25,622 bases of DNA from Bacteroidota bacterium (GCA_023447335.1 JAEXOD010000101.1:1-25622), one strand, 5' to 3'; shown: positions 8,914-17,302, numbered from the stretch's first letter. Numbers and translations are program-made. The notes: a model not told the origin generated them from the letters alone.

Positions 8914-10455
8914 TTACCTAATTAAAACATAAAATTCTTTAACTAATGCATTTGCATTATCTTGAACCGTAACCTTAGCCAATGTTCCGGGATTTCCTTT
9001 AGCACTAATAGTGCACAGAGCAGCATCACCGGTATCAACAGAAATTTCAAAATCAGTGTTGTTTGAAATACTCCAGACATATTGGGGAAGATTAACTCCT
9101 AAGTATGTAACTGCTTTTACGGTAGTTGAATTACTTCTTAAAACTTCTACCGTATCAACTCCTGCCGGATATTGTGAGGAAGGATTAATGTATAATCCCG
9201 GATAGATTGAATAAAATCCGTTACTATTAAATGTTCCGAATATATATGAATTACTACCTGTATAAGGATTATTGTTTAACAACATTCTTAGTGTATGAAC
9301 AAAATTTCCTCTTTTAGGGCTCATATACTCTAAAGTATAAAAACTATTAGCATATTTTTGTAAGTTCAACTGAATTTCTAAAAATTTAGAAGTCAATTCT
9401 GCTACTGTTGTTGAAGAATAAAAACCGCTGTTACCTATTCTTTGTAACACAACCGGGTCAATTTCCGTACCCAAACCAACAGCATAAACACGCTTACCGC
9501 CTACCGCAGAAAGGGCTTGATTTAACGTATAAGAACCTTGTGTATCCTTACCGTCCGTAAAAACTATCATTGCTCCTTGAATAATAGAGGATGAGCTAAA
9601 CTGATCTGTCCATCTTCCTGCACCTGTTATTACAGCACCGTACAAGTTAGTCGTAGGATATCCTAACTCAATCGAATTAATTGCGCTCACTAACTTTCCT
9701 AAATCATCTGTAAAATCCTGAATTAGTACAGGATTTTCAGAAAATTTGTAGATTGCAAATTCTTGTTGAGGCATTTTAGAACTTACTAAATTTAGTGCGG
9801 CAGTTTTCAGTTCGCCTAAATTGCTTTGTAAACTTTGACTATTATCTAACATTAATACGGTTTTAAGTTTATATGGGTTTTCTTCTTTCTTCCTGATAAT
9901 CATTGATGACTCATTTTGAGAAATCGGAAGATCGTTTTCATACAGCTTAAAGTTAGTAGTAGTTAAATTATCTACGCCGTTACCGGATAAATCTAAAACT
10001 TGAAACATTATATTAACAAAACAAGGTAATTCCGTTTTTAGTTGATGTTTTATCAACATATAACCGCTTGTATTATCGTTGTATTTTGTTACAAAGCTAA
10101 AAATATCACTTTCCTTAGTAGTTCCGTCACTTAATTTTGTAACTACTTTCCAATAATATCTGGTTTCATAATCCAATCCAACAACCGTAACATTTGGGGT
10201 TGTTATGTTTTGAACGTAAAGTTCTGTGGGTGGATTATTTTTACTTAAATATATATCAAATGATACGTAACTATCACACTTCCAACTTAAAATTAATGCA
10301 TTTGCTTGATCAATAGAGTTATGTGCCGGCGTAGGAGAATAGGCTTTTCCTTTAGTATCCGTTGTACTCGGTTTATCATCACTTTCTCCGCTTAAAGAGC
10401 AGGCTACAAATGCCAAACTTAAAAGAAGAAACTTTATGTAATTAAAAAATCTCAT
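8914..10455 (-). CDS. Lipoprotein with FN3-like, von Willebrand factor A and Ig-like domains
   Basis: A 513-residue predicted lipoprotein: a hydrophobic signal with lipobox LAFVAC (Cys19), then an acidic/threonine-rich linker. Residues about 44-125 look like a fibronectin type III module (ILSWKCDSYVSFDIYL, GLDYETRYYWKVVT). Residues about 198-370 are a VWA domain with a complete MIDAS metal site: DNSQS at 204-208, Thr268/269 in YPTTNLYGA, and Asp301 in FTDGKDT. The last 60 residues or so resemble a bacterial Ig-like domain. VWA domains bind ligands through a metal and mediate protein-protein contacts at the cell surface; the partner is unknown. It heads the operon gatC-kdsB-PLP enzyme, an odd place for a surface protein. 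No T9SS tail, so outer-membrane lipidation is the likely anchor. Confidence 0.85.
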   Translation of the reverse strand: MRFFNYIKFLLLSLAFVACSLSGESDDKPSTTDTKGKAYSPTPAHNSIDQANALILSWKCDSYVSFDIYLSKNNPPTELYVQNITTPNVTVVGLDYETRYYWKVVTKLSDGTTKESDIFSFVTKYNDNTSGYMLIKHQLKTELPCFVNIMFQVLDLSGNGVDNLTTTNFKLYENDLPISQNESSMIIRKKEENPYKLKTVLMLDNSQSLQSNLGELKTAALNLVSSKMPQQEFAIYKFSENPVLIQDFTDDLGKLVSAINSIELGYPTTNLYGAVITGAGRWTDQFSSSSIIQGAMIVFTDGKDTQGSYTLNQALSAVGGKRVYAVGLGTEIDPVVLQRIGNSGFYSSTTVAELTSKFLEIQLNLQKYANSFYTLEYMSPKRGNFVHTLRMLLNNNPYTGSNSYIFGTFNSNGFYSIYPGLYINPSSQYPAGVDTVEVLRSNSTTVKAVTYLGVNLPQYVWSISNNTDFEISVDTGDAALCTISAKGNPGTLAKVTVQDNANALVKEFYVLIR

Positions 10456-10597
10456 TTTATTATCCTAATTATATTTTATTGGCATATAACAAATTGAATG
10501 CCATAAATATAAGCAATTTTGCAAGCTACTAATTTAAGAAGATATTCCTTAATATAATAATTAATTTTTCAATTAAAATTTACTTTATCGTTTTAGA

Positions 10598-13036
10598 TTA
10601 TTTTATTAAAGTCATCTTAATCGTTTTAGTTAAATTCCCGCTTGTTAGTTTTGCAAAATAAACTCCGGATGATAAATTACTGGCGTTAAAAGTAACGTTA
10701 TGTTTGCCTGCTTTTTTATAGTCATCTATTAAAACCGTAACTTGTTTACCAAGCATATCATAAATAGTTAAGTTAACAAAATCAGAATTATGCAAACTAA
10801 AAACTATTTCGGTTGTAGGGTTAAACGGATTCGGATAGTTCTGTTTTAATTCAAATTTTTCCGGAACTAAATTATCTTCATCTACACTAATTTCGAAAAA
10901 TAAAAAGTGAAAAACATCTGAAATTAGTTCGTTTCTCATTTCAATGGGATATACAGTTTCTAAAGGAAAAGTTAAATAACCGACTCTACGAGTTGCTTCA
11001 TTCCAAACGCCTGCTCCACCATAAGCAGCAGTATCCACCCCTGTAAAATAAGCCAAATATTTTGCAGAATTATTTGGTTTTATAGCATCAGGATACTCTG
11101 TATTGTAATAACCATGTGTACCGTTATCAAAACTAAACGGCAAAGTTATATAGAAAAAGCCATTATTTACCGGAGTAACATTGTAATAAGTAGAAGCCTG
11201 ATTATTAGGTGCGTCAGCCACATATTTAGCATTTAAATAATTATTATAAAAATCCATCTCAGTTGCTGTTGAATAACCCGATCGACCTAAATCCCAGCCA
11301 ATTTCTGAACCGCTTACAAAAAACGAATGACCTCCGTCAATATATTCTTTTAATTTTGCGATTTCATAAGAATTAAAAGTTTCATCGGCAGTACTTTCCT
11401 CTCCTAATATCCAAATTGTACCCCAATAATATCCGCCCACTTTATTTAAATAAAAAGCATCGTTATTTGTGCAATCAACACTCCATGAGGCAAAATGATT
11501 TTTAATTGCCTCTAAATATGCACTACAATAATTACGTTTATTATCATTTCCTACTTGTCTATCAAAACCGTTTACAATCAAAAAAGTACCTGCGTTAACA
11601 CTTGGTACCGTACCGTATGTTTCCGTAAATTCAGAACTGCCGGTAGTGTTAAACGCTTTTAATTTTACATAATAAGGTTGACTATTTTGCAAATTTTCGA
11701 TTGTTAAATTATCAATCATAGTATTTACTGAATCATCAAAATTGATACCGTCCGTACTAATATAAACGCGTATCGAATCCGCAAATTCCGGTAATTCTGT
11801 TCTAATCGTCATTTTTTTATCTCCGCCCATTACATGTGCCCAAACCGGAGCAGAAGGAGTAGGTTGTATATTTGTAGTAAATTTTTCAGTAATTAAATTC
11901 CATAGTTCATTACGCCCGCTATCATAATTTAATGCCCACATACCAACCCCCATTAAATTCTTTGTAATAGCTAAATCATACTTTAAGGCAAGACTGCTAT
12001 CGTCATCAAACCATACTTGATGCCACTTATTTGATTCTTGATATTTATACCAAGGAACTTTATATGTTGTATTCCATATATAACCATATGTTTGAGATGC
12101 GGGATAAGTTGATGAAAAACGAGGAGAATTAACATAACTTGTAACAGCTGAACCCGGATTTTCTGTTTCCGTAATAAAATGAGTACCAAAGTAAGGGACA
12201 CCTAAAATCAATTTATTTGGTTGTGAATTAACAACGCTACTATACTGTGAAATAACAGTATTCGTAATATTATAACTTCCGCCTAATAGAGGGGCGCTTG
12301 GTCCGCTGGTACTGCTCCAACTTCCAAAAAAGTCATACCCCATAATAAAAATATAATCACAACTATTTGCTAAACCGGCAAAATTCCAACCAGACCAATT
12401 TACAGCGGGTCCGGCAAAGGAAACTTCTTTTCCCGGCAATTGTGCATGGACGTAATTTGTTAATTCTGTCATAAAATTATTAATAACCGTACCTCTATCA
12501 GCCGTTAATAATGCTTCAAAATCTATATTTACTCCGTCCATATTATAAGTTTGAATTTTTGAAACAACATTTTGAAAAAACGTTTCTTTTACTGATTGAG
12601 TTGTTAAAATTGTATGTATTTCACTACCGGTAAAATTTGTAACACACATAATTATTTTAACCCCTTTTGAATGAGCCGTATTAATTAATGCTGTCCAGGG
12701 CCAACCGCTCGGATTACTTAATGCTCCTGTTGTAGAAGCAGCAAAATCAAAACAAGCGATATGAGTTAGCAAATCATATTTTAATGTATATTGTGCTCCG
12801 TTGGAATACTCCCAATATGGAAGATAACCGAAAACTGCTTTATTTAACCCTTTTACTTTTTCGGTATTAAGCGGAATAATTGAGTTATCAATAAAATCTT
12901 TGTCATCTTTTCCGGGTTCAAAATTTTGACCGTATATAGTTTTATCTAATTGGTGAAAGCTCATCCCTTCTTGTCCAATTAATACATCATAGGCACTTAA
13001 TAAAATAACAAACAATAGCATAAAAAGTTTCTGCAT
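10598..13036 (-). CDS. Secreted GH18 family protein with FN3, amidotransferase-like region and T9SS tail
   Basis: An 812-residue exported protein. A signal peptide covers about residues 1-21. The glycoside hydrolase 18 barrel runs from about 65 to 395, with the active-site strand DGVNIDFE at 167-174 (Asp172 and Glu174 kept; the outer Asp is Asn170, as in YaaH/SleL-type glucosaminidases), FIMGYDFFG, and a GMWALNYD tryptophan strand. An FN3 module follows at about 400-485, then a region (about 490-690) that resembles the class I amidotransferase-like fold (IWILGEES, LKEYIDGGHSFFVSGSE) often seen in large secreted Bacteroidota proteins. The final 80 or so residues are a type IX secretion signal: YPNPFNPTTEI, LTIYDMLGK, SSGVYFAKL. 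Likely acts on peptidoglycan, chitin or another GlcNAc polymer outside the cell. Ribosome site GGAGAT precedes the ATG. Confidence 0.88.
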   Translation of the reverse strand: MQKLFMLLFVILLSAYDVLIGQEGMSFHQLDKTIYGQNFEPGKDDKDFIDNSIIPLNTEKVKGLNKAVFGYLPYWEYSNGAQYTLKYDLLTHIACFDFAASTTGALSNPSGWPWTALINTAHSKGVKIIMCVTNFTGSEIHTILTTQSVKETFFQNVVSKIQTYNMDGVNIDFEALLTADRGTVINNFMTELTNYVHAQLPGKEVSFAGPAVNWSGWNFAGLANSCDYIFIMGYDFFGSWSSTSGPSAPLLGGSYNITNTVISQYSSVVNSQPNKLILGVPYFGTHFITETENPGSAVTSYVNSPRFSSTYPASQTYGYIWNTTYKVPWYKYQESNKWHQVWFDDDSSLALKYDLAITKNLMGVGMWALNYDSGRNELWNLITEKFTTNIQPTPSAPVWAHVMGGDKKMTIRTELPEFADSIRVYISTDGINFDDSVNTMIDNLTIENLQNSQPYYVKLKAFNTTGSSEFTETYGTVPSVNAGTFLIVNGFDRQVGNDNKRNYCSAYLEAIKNHFASWSVDCTNNDAFYLNKVGGYYWGTIWILGEESTADETFNSYEIAKLKEYIDGGHSFFVSGSEIGWDLGRSGYSTATEMDFYNNYLNAKYVADAPNNQASTYYNVTPVNNGFFYITLPFSFDNGTHGYYNTEYPDAIKPNNSAKYLAYFTGVDTAAYGGAGVWNEATRRVGYLTFPLETVYPIEMRNELISDVFHFLFFEISVDEDNLVPEKFELKQNYPNPFNPTTEIVFSLHNSDFVNLTIYDMLGKQVTVLIDDYKKAGKHNVTFNASNLSSGVYFAKLTSGNLTKTIKMTLIK

Positions 13037-13444
13037 GATATCTCCACATATTAAATATTTTAAATTTTAATTTATGGAAATAATTAAATATTTACAATGT
13101 AATAAATTGTTTATTTATATTATGAAAGTGGCTTTTAATTCCCTTTGAGATAGTTTATAAAGTCAGATTACAATTAACATTTTACTATTAAATACTTAAC
13201 TAAAATAGTGAAATAGCCATTGAAGTGAAATTATTAGTAATATACATGATCATTTCTAAAACTGAATTACCATTAAACCCGATACAATACGAAACAAAGA
13301 ATTTATAATTATTTATGATTAAACTAAATATTTTACTAAGATTCTAGCCCCAAAATGTTGCTCATGTAGGTTCATATAAAAAAAATCCTCACCTTTGAAA
13401 GATGAGGATTTTAATTTGGTATTAAAAATTTCTATTAAAAATCA
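13037..13444. other. Gene-free AT-rich spacer of about 400 bases
   Basis: Between the GH18 start and the end of the small membrane protein, both on the minus strand. It holds the terminator at 13374-13412 and, next to GH18, its ribosome site and presumably its promoter; I could not pick a convincing promoter. No open frame with coding character is seen. Confidence 0.6.
13374..13412 (-). terminator. Intrinsic terminator of the small membrane protein gene
   Basis: A perfect 10-bp stem (AAAATCCTCA at 13382-13391 with TGAGGATTTT at 13403-13412). The 11-base loop can itself pair cttt with aaag. Read on the minus strand, it is followed by a T-run. It lies about 33 bases after the stop at 13445. 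Confidence 0.8.
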
Positions 13445-13891
13445 CTAAAACTCAGAATAATATTTATATAAATTGCTTTCGTTATATTGAATCGGTTTTT
13501 TCCTATGATAACTATTATAGAAGTTAGAATTATCTTCAAAATCATAGGTATTTGTATGAACTCGTGAGAACCTAGATGAATATCCGCTATTACCGGTTGA
13601 TCTTGAGAAATTTGCTTGGTTATCTTCCCTATAATATCTTTCTTTAACCGGTTCATTATTCTTATAGCCTATGTCATTTCTAGAAAATGTTTCTCTATTA
13701 TCTGTTAAAATAATTGCTCGTTTATAATTTTGTTGAATAGGACTACCATAATTTGGTGTAACCGGTGCGTATTCGTATGGTTTCGAATCATTTCTTTTTA
13801 ATTTACTAAATATATACGATACAGTTAACACCACTACTAATAAGCCTGTCACTATTAGTAAACTTGTATAAACTATCGGAATTAAATTCAT
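13445..13891 (-). CDS. Hypothetical small membrane protein with polar, low-complexity tail
   Basis: I do not recognise this 148-residue protein. The start is placed at 13891 because AGGTGAT lies 6 bases upstream and the protein then opens with MNLIPIVYTSLLIVTGLLVV, one transmembrane helix of about 24 residues followed by KLKR, so an N-out/C-in topology is likely. A longer frame reaches an ATG at 13972 but lacks a ribosome site. The remaining 115 or so residues are rich in Asn, Ser, Tyr and Arg and look disordered, with short repeats of RxxFSR/SRFSR and Tyr-Arg-Tyr patterns. It is monocistronic with its own terminator, and divergent from the EFR1 gene. Function unknown. Confidence 0.6.
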   Translation of the reverse strand: MNLIPIVYTSLLIVTGLLVVVLTVSYIFSKLKRNDSKPYEYAPVTPNYGSPIQQNYKRAIILTDNRETFSRNDIGYKNNEPVKERYYREDNQANFSRSTGNSGYSSRFSRVHTNTYDFEDNSNFYNSYHRKKPIQYNESNLYKYYSEF

Positions 13892-14201
13892 TATATCACC
13901 TAATATTTTTTGTATTACTTTGACTACTTTAGAACAATAAGCGTGCCACTCTTTAAATGTAACAAACAACATGTTTTTTAACTACTTTTAGTATCAAAAT
14001 AATACCAAAATTTTACAGTGTTTCAAAATGAGATTATTTTTGATTCATGTTAAGATAATCAGTATTATTATAATACACATAAATCTAGTACAAAATTATG
14101 ATTTATCTTTCATAAAAAAAATGTTCTAAATCACATGACAAATAATTATTATTTTTTTCTTCAAAATCGATTTATATTTTAATATATTTAAAATAAAAAC
14201 T
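13892..14201. other. Divergent intergenic region with a 15-base inverted repeat
   Basis: About 310 bases between divergent genes; it must contain both promoters. GTATTAT-T-ATAATAC at 14062-14076 is a perfect inverted repeat and a candidate operator, although AT-rich palindromes arise easily by chance here. No open frame other than the doubtful N-terminal extension of the minus-strand gene. Confidence 0.4.
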
Positions 14202-15227
14202 ATGAAAAACATTAAAATTTTTTATTTCTCAGGTACGGGCAATTCAAAAAATGTTGCAAAATGGATTAAAGAATTATCAGAAAATAACAGTATAATTTGT
14301 GATCTTTATGAAATTTCAAAAATAAAACAAGATAACGCTCCAATCTTTTCATCTTCTGATATTATTCTTTTTGTATCTCCTATCCACGGATTTAATTATC
14401 CGCCCATTGTAATTGAATTCTTACTAAAATTCCCAAAAGGGACTAACAATGTTTACTTAATGAATACAAGAGCCGGAATGTTAATTAAAAATTTTATTAC
14501 TCCGGGTTTAAGCGGTATTGCCTTTTACTTAGCTACCTTAATTTTAGCATTTAAGGGTTATAAAATAAAAGGGTTTATGCCTGTAAATTTACCTTCGAAC
14601 TGGATTTCTATTCACCCCGGATTAAATGATAAAACAATTGAGTATTTACATATTGAAAACAAAAAAAGAATAAAACCATTTTTCGAAAAGGTTATTAACG
14701 ACGAATATTATTTGAAATATTTACGTGAATTTTTACAAGATTTGCTTATTGCACCAATAACTCTTCCTTATTATTTGGTTGGCAGATTTATGTTGAGTAA
14801 AACTTATTTTGCATCAGCCGAGTGTAATAACTGTTTATCATGTGTAAAAAATTGTCCTGTTAATGCCATAAAATTAGTTAAAAATAGACCCTTTTGGACT
14901 TACAAATGTGAAAGTTGTATGAAATGTCTTGGTAACTGCCCCCATAAAGCAATAAACGTAAACCACGGATACACATTATTTGTTAATATAGGTTTTGGGA
15001 TAATATTTACTCCCGTACTTTATTATTTATCTTCAGTCGATTTACCATTTAAAGGTATTTGGTTTTCTATTTTAAAATCACTTCTTTTTTTGGGATTTAC
15101 TTTTTTTTCATACCGAGTGATGCACTATCTTTTAAAAATCTCAATATTCGAAAAAATTGTTTCTTATACATCCTTAACAAAGTATAAATTTTGGGGGAAT
15201 AAATATCGAGCTAGTAATAAATTCTAA
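14202..15227 (+). CDS. EFR1-type flavodoxin-ferredoxin fusion with C-terminal membrane helices
   Basis: A 341-residue protein. The N-terminus has the flavodoxin phosphate loop FYFSGTGNSKNVAK (residues 7-20) and a flavodoxin-like fold to about residue 170 (FVSPIHGFNYPP; GYKIKGFMPVNLPSNW), which is typical of EFR1-family ferrodoxins. Two complete 4Fe-4S clusters follow: Cys208/211/214/218 and Cys236/239/242/246, each CxxCxxCxxxCP. Two hydrophobic stretches at about 260-275 and 285-310 suggest membrane attachment, which would place electron transfer at the inner membrane. The electron partner is unknown. Single gene: divergent from its left neighbour and followed by a repeat region. A YPPIV stretch and P-loop glycine spacing support FMN binding, but this is inferred. 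Confidence 0.83.
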   Translation: MKNIKIFYFSGTGNSKNVAKWIKELSENNSIICDLYEISKIKQDNAPIFSSSDIILFVSPIHGFNYPPIVIEFLLKFPKGTNNVYLMNTRAGMLIKNFITPGLSGIAFYLATLILAFKGYKIKGFMPVNLPSNWISIHPGLNDKTIEYLHIENKKRIKPFFEKVINDEYYLKYLREFLQDLLIAPITLPYYLVGRFMLSKTYFASAECNNCLSCVKNCPVNAIKLVKNRPFWTYKCESCMKCLGNCPHKAINVNHGYTLFVNIGFGIIFTPVLYYLSSVDLPFKGIWFSILKSLLFLGFTFFSYRVMHYLLKISIFEKIVSYTSLTKYKFWGNKYRASNKF

Positions 15228-15234
15228 ACTGAAT

Positions 15235-15290
15235 AGTGATACGGTGATACGGTGAAACAGTGAAATAGTGGAAAAGTGAGATAGTCCGAG
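15235..15290 (+). repeat. Tandem array of seven 8-bp units (RGTGAWAC type)
   Basis: Immediately after the EFR1 gene, seven consecutive 8-mers in perfect register: agtgatac, ggtgatac, ggtgaaac, agtgaaat, agtggaaa, agtgagat, and a decayed agtccgag. The phase is kept although the bases vary, so it was probably generated by tandem duplication or is under some constraint. Confidence 0.8.
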
Positions 15291-15297
15291 ATAAACC

Positions 15298-15467
15298 CCA
15301 ATTAAATTTGTTTCAATCACAACATAAGCAATCATTCCATTGATTTAAATTTAGGCAATTCCTTCAGGGATTACCCTAACGCTAAAACAACCAATTCCCC
15401 GTTTTTGGGGTAAGGCACTGTTTCACCGTTTCACTGTATCACAGTTTCACTTTACCACTTTTTCGTA
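15298..15467 (+). repeat. Repeat module copy A with inverted 8-bp array
   Basis: First copy of a duplicated non-coding module. Block 1 (15298-15364, 67 bases) recurs at 15533-15599 with one mismatch. Block 2 (15394-15426, 33 bases, containing the hairpin CCCC-gttttt-GGGG) recurs exactly at 15617-15649. It ends in an 8-mer array in the opposite sense: gtttcacc, gtttcact, gtatcaca, gtttcact, ttaccact from 15420 to 15459. Between the blocks copy A carries about 12 extra bases that include AGGG-atta-CCCT. Confidence 0.82.
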
Positions 15468-15488
15468 CATCTTTATTTCCCCATTTTT

Positions 15489-15527
15489 GAACCAGGATTA
15501 TCAGGATAAAAGAACGATTAACAGGAT
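15489..15527 (+). repeat. Interspersed repeat GAACCAGGATT..CAGGAT, copy 1
   Basis: A 39-base element built from two copies of GATTwwCAGGA. It matches 25271-25309 at 33 of 39 positions by eye. It separates module copies A and B. Confidence 0.7.
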
Positions 15528-15532
15528 AAAAC

Positions 15533-15690
15533 CCAATTAAATTTGTTTCAATCACAACATAAGCAATCTTTCCATTGATTTAAATTTAGGCAATTCCTTT
15601 AACAATAAAACAAATCATTCCCCGTTTTTGGGGTAAGGCACTGTTTCACTGTTTCACCGTTTCACTTTACCACTTTACCACTTTATTTAT
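15533..15690 (+). repeat. Repeat module copy B with inverted 8-bp array
   Basis: Second copy of the module; block 1 at 15533-15599, block 2 at 15617-15649. It is followed by 8-mers gtttcact, gtttcacc, gtttcact, ttaccact, ttaccact (15643-15682) and a decayed unit. These are the reverse complement of the units at 15235-15290, so the whole region could form long hairpins. No open frame of coding quality lies in 15228-15718. Confidence 0.82.
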
Positions 15691-15718
15691 TTTCTAAAAT
15701 TACTAATCAATCAATACT

Positions 15719-16375
15719 TTAACTACCAAGTTTTTTAATTTCTATATTGTTTAATATTTTGTAATCGGTTTTATTTAGAGTAACATTAATCATTGATTTA
15801 CCTAACTCTTCTAAAGTACACATATGTTTATCAAAAAAGATTTTTAAAATAGGATAAATCGGCACTAAAAATTTATAAAATTTGTGGGCGTTTTTTAATC
15901 CTTTTATCGGATGAATATAACCGGGTCTAAACATATAAGTTGATTTAAACCCCAACTTCGCTAAATCATTTTCTGTTTTTCCCTTAATGTTTGCCCATTT
16001 TGCTCTGTTCTTTTCAGATTCATCAGTCCCTTCGCCGCTAACATAACAAAATGTCATTTCATTATTTAAACTTTTTAATAGTTTTGCTATTTTTAATGTT
16101 AAGTCATAGGTAATATTTTTATACTTTTCAATAGGTATTCCAATCGAAGAAACTCCCATGCAATAATAACAAGCATTATAATTAGATAGTTTATCACTAA
16201 TTGAACCAATATCATCAAAATCCGCTAAAATTATTTCTTCCATTTTTGGGTGTTTTACGTTGCAAGACTTCCTATTTATTACTAAAACTTTATTTACCCT
16301 ATCATCATTTAAGCAAACATGTAAAACACCTTCACCTACCATTCCCGTTGAGCCGAAGATAATCGCGTTAACCAT
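15719..16375 (-). CDS. NAD(P)-binding epimerase-like (atypical SDR) protein
   Basis: A 218-residue atypical short-chain dehydrogenase: the glycine-rich loop GSTGMVGEG (8-16) is the NAD(P) site, followed by ILADFDDI, YYCMGVSSIG and FCYVSGEGTD strands; the classical YxxxK is not evident (KWANIKGKTE holds the equivalent place). Proteins of this kind (NAD-dependent epimerase/dehydratase, HIM1/NmrA-like) act as reductases or as redox-sensing NADP-binding proteins; I cannot choose. Its ATG directly abuts the TAA of the upstream SDR gene, so the two are surely cotranscribed and coupled, and both lie downstream of the operator at 17264. It is the last gene of the TetR-SDR unit; the repeat region follows. 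Confidence 0.8.
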   Translation of the reverse strand: MVNAIIFGSTGMVGEGVLHVCLNDDRVNKVLVINRKSCNVKHPKMEEIILADFDDIGSISDKLSNYNACYYCMGVSSIGIPIEKYKNITYDLTLKIAKLLKSLNNEMTFCYVSGEGTDESEKNRAKWANIKGKTENDLAKLGFKSTYMFRPGYIHPIKGLKNAHKFYKFLVPIYPILKIFFDKHMCTLEELGKSMINVTLNKTDYKILNNIEIKKLGS

Positions 16376-17203
16376 TTATTTACTCCCTATTAAGTCAATT
16401 GATTTAAGTGTTAACCAATCATATATTTTATCGGATAAAAGTTTACGAGTCCAAAGTAAAATTGAAGATGATCTACCTTTTACATACCTTGTCTTTGGTT
16501 TTGAAACCGTAACGGCATTAACAATTGCATTAGCTATTACTTCGGCTGTTGAACCATATTTATCTAAAATTTCTAAAAACTTATATTGTTTTTTTGCCAA
16601 TTTGCCATATACCGTATTACCGGATATTTTTAATAAGTTTTCTCTTGCAATAGAATTCCATTCGGTATAAATAGGACCGGGTTCAATTAAAACTACATCA
16701 ATACCAAACGGTTTTAGTTCTTGTCTTAAGCAATCGCTAAGCCCTTCAACAGCAAATTTTGAAGAATGGTACCATGCACCGTTTGGTTCCGAAATTTTAC
16801 CGGCAACCGAAGAAATATTAATTATTCTACCTCTCTTTTGTTTTCTCATATGCGGAATAACTAACTGACTTAATCGTGCAAGCCCAAATATGTTAACTTC
16901 AAACTGATACTTTGCCTCGCTAATCGGAACATCTTCCAAAGCTCCGTACGATCCGTATCCTGCATTATTAACTAAAAAATCAATTCTTCCTTCCTTTTTT
17001 ATAATAGTATCAACCCCCATGCACATTTCAACGTCATTTGTAACATCCATTTTTAACACTTGTATTCCTTTTGCTTTCAAATCTTCCATTTTATCAATTC
17101 TTCTTGCAACTCCGTAAACAACAAATCCTTTTTCATGTAATCGCAAAGCTGCTTCTTTTCCTATTCCCGAAGAAGCACCGGTTATCAAAACTACTTGTTT
17201 CAT
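16376..17203 (-). CDS. Short-chain dehydrogenase/reductase (classical SDR)
   Basis: A 275-residue cytoplasmic oxidoreductase with every classical SDR mark: TGASSGIG cofactor loop (8-15), Asp in KMDVTND, NNAG (79-82), catalytic Ser131/132 in NISSVAGK, and Tyr145-x3-Lys149 in WYHSSKF. ARR after the second strand suggests NADP preference. The C-terminus (KPKTRYVKG) is like that of SDRs acting on lipids or steroids, but the substrate is unknown. Ribosome site GAGG lies about 6 bases before the ATG. A 24-base perfect palindrome lies 61 bases upstream, which makes it a target of the adjacent TetR protein. Stop and next start abut (TAA-ATG). Confidence 0.92.
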   Translation of the reverse strand: MKQVVLITGASSGIGKEAALRLHEKGFVVYGVARRIDKMEDLKAKGIQVLKMDVTNDVEMCMGVDTIIKKEGRIDFLVNNAGYGSYGALEDVPISEAKYQFEVNIFGLARLSQLVIPHMRKQKRGRIINISSVAGKISEPNGAWYHSSKFAVEGLSDCLRQELKPFGIDVVLIEPGPIYTEWNSIARENLLKISGNTVYGKLAKKQYKFLEILDKYGSTAEVIANAIVNAVTVSKPKTRYVKGRSSSILLWTRKLLSDKIYDWLTLKSIDLIGSK

Positions 17204-17263
17204 TTTTTCCTCAATTTAATAAGTATAATTAATTTTTCAACATTTTTTATATTTGCAAAGTTC

Positions 17264-17287
17264 AAATAAATGAATATTCATTTATTT
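17264..17287 (-). promoter_or_regulatory. Palindromic operator before the SDR gene (probable TetR site 1)
   Basis: A perfect 24-base palindrome, each half AAATAAATGAAT read inward. It lies in the 99-base gap between the tetR stop and the SDR start, 61 bases before the SDR ATG. It differs by a single base over 22 positions from the site at 17884-17905, the expected pattern for two operators of one TetR repressor. Confidence 0.8.
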
Positions 17288-17302
17288 ATAATTTAAAATT
17301 TT

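Noticed and set aside
13200..13232. Extra copy of the 8-bp GTGAAAT array upstream of GH18
   Set aside because: Only two matching 8-mers 17 bases apart, not in register; expected by chance in this composition.
13892..13972. N-terminal extension of the small membrane protein to ATG 13972
   Set aside because: No ribosome site before 13972, while AGGTGAT precedes the ATG at 13891 and the helix begins there.
15235..15690. CRISPR-like array
   Set aside because: Units are 8 bp and contiguous with no spacers; no cas genes nearby.
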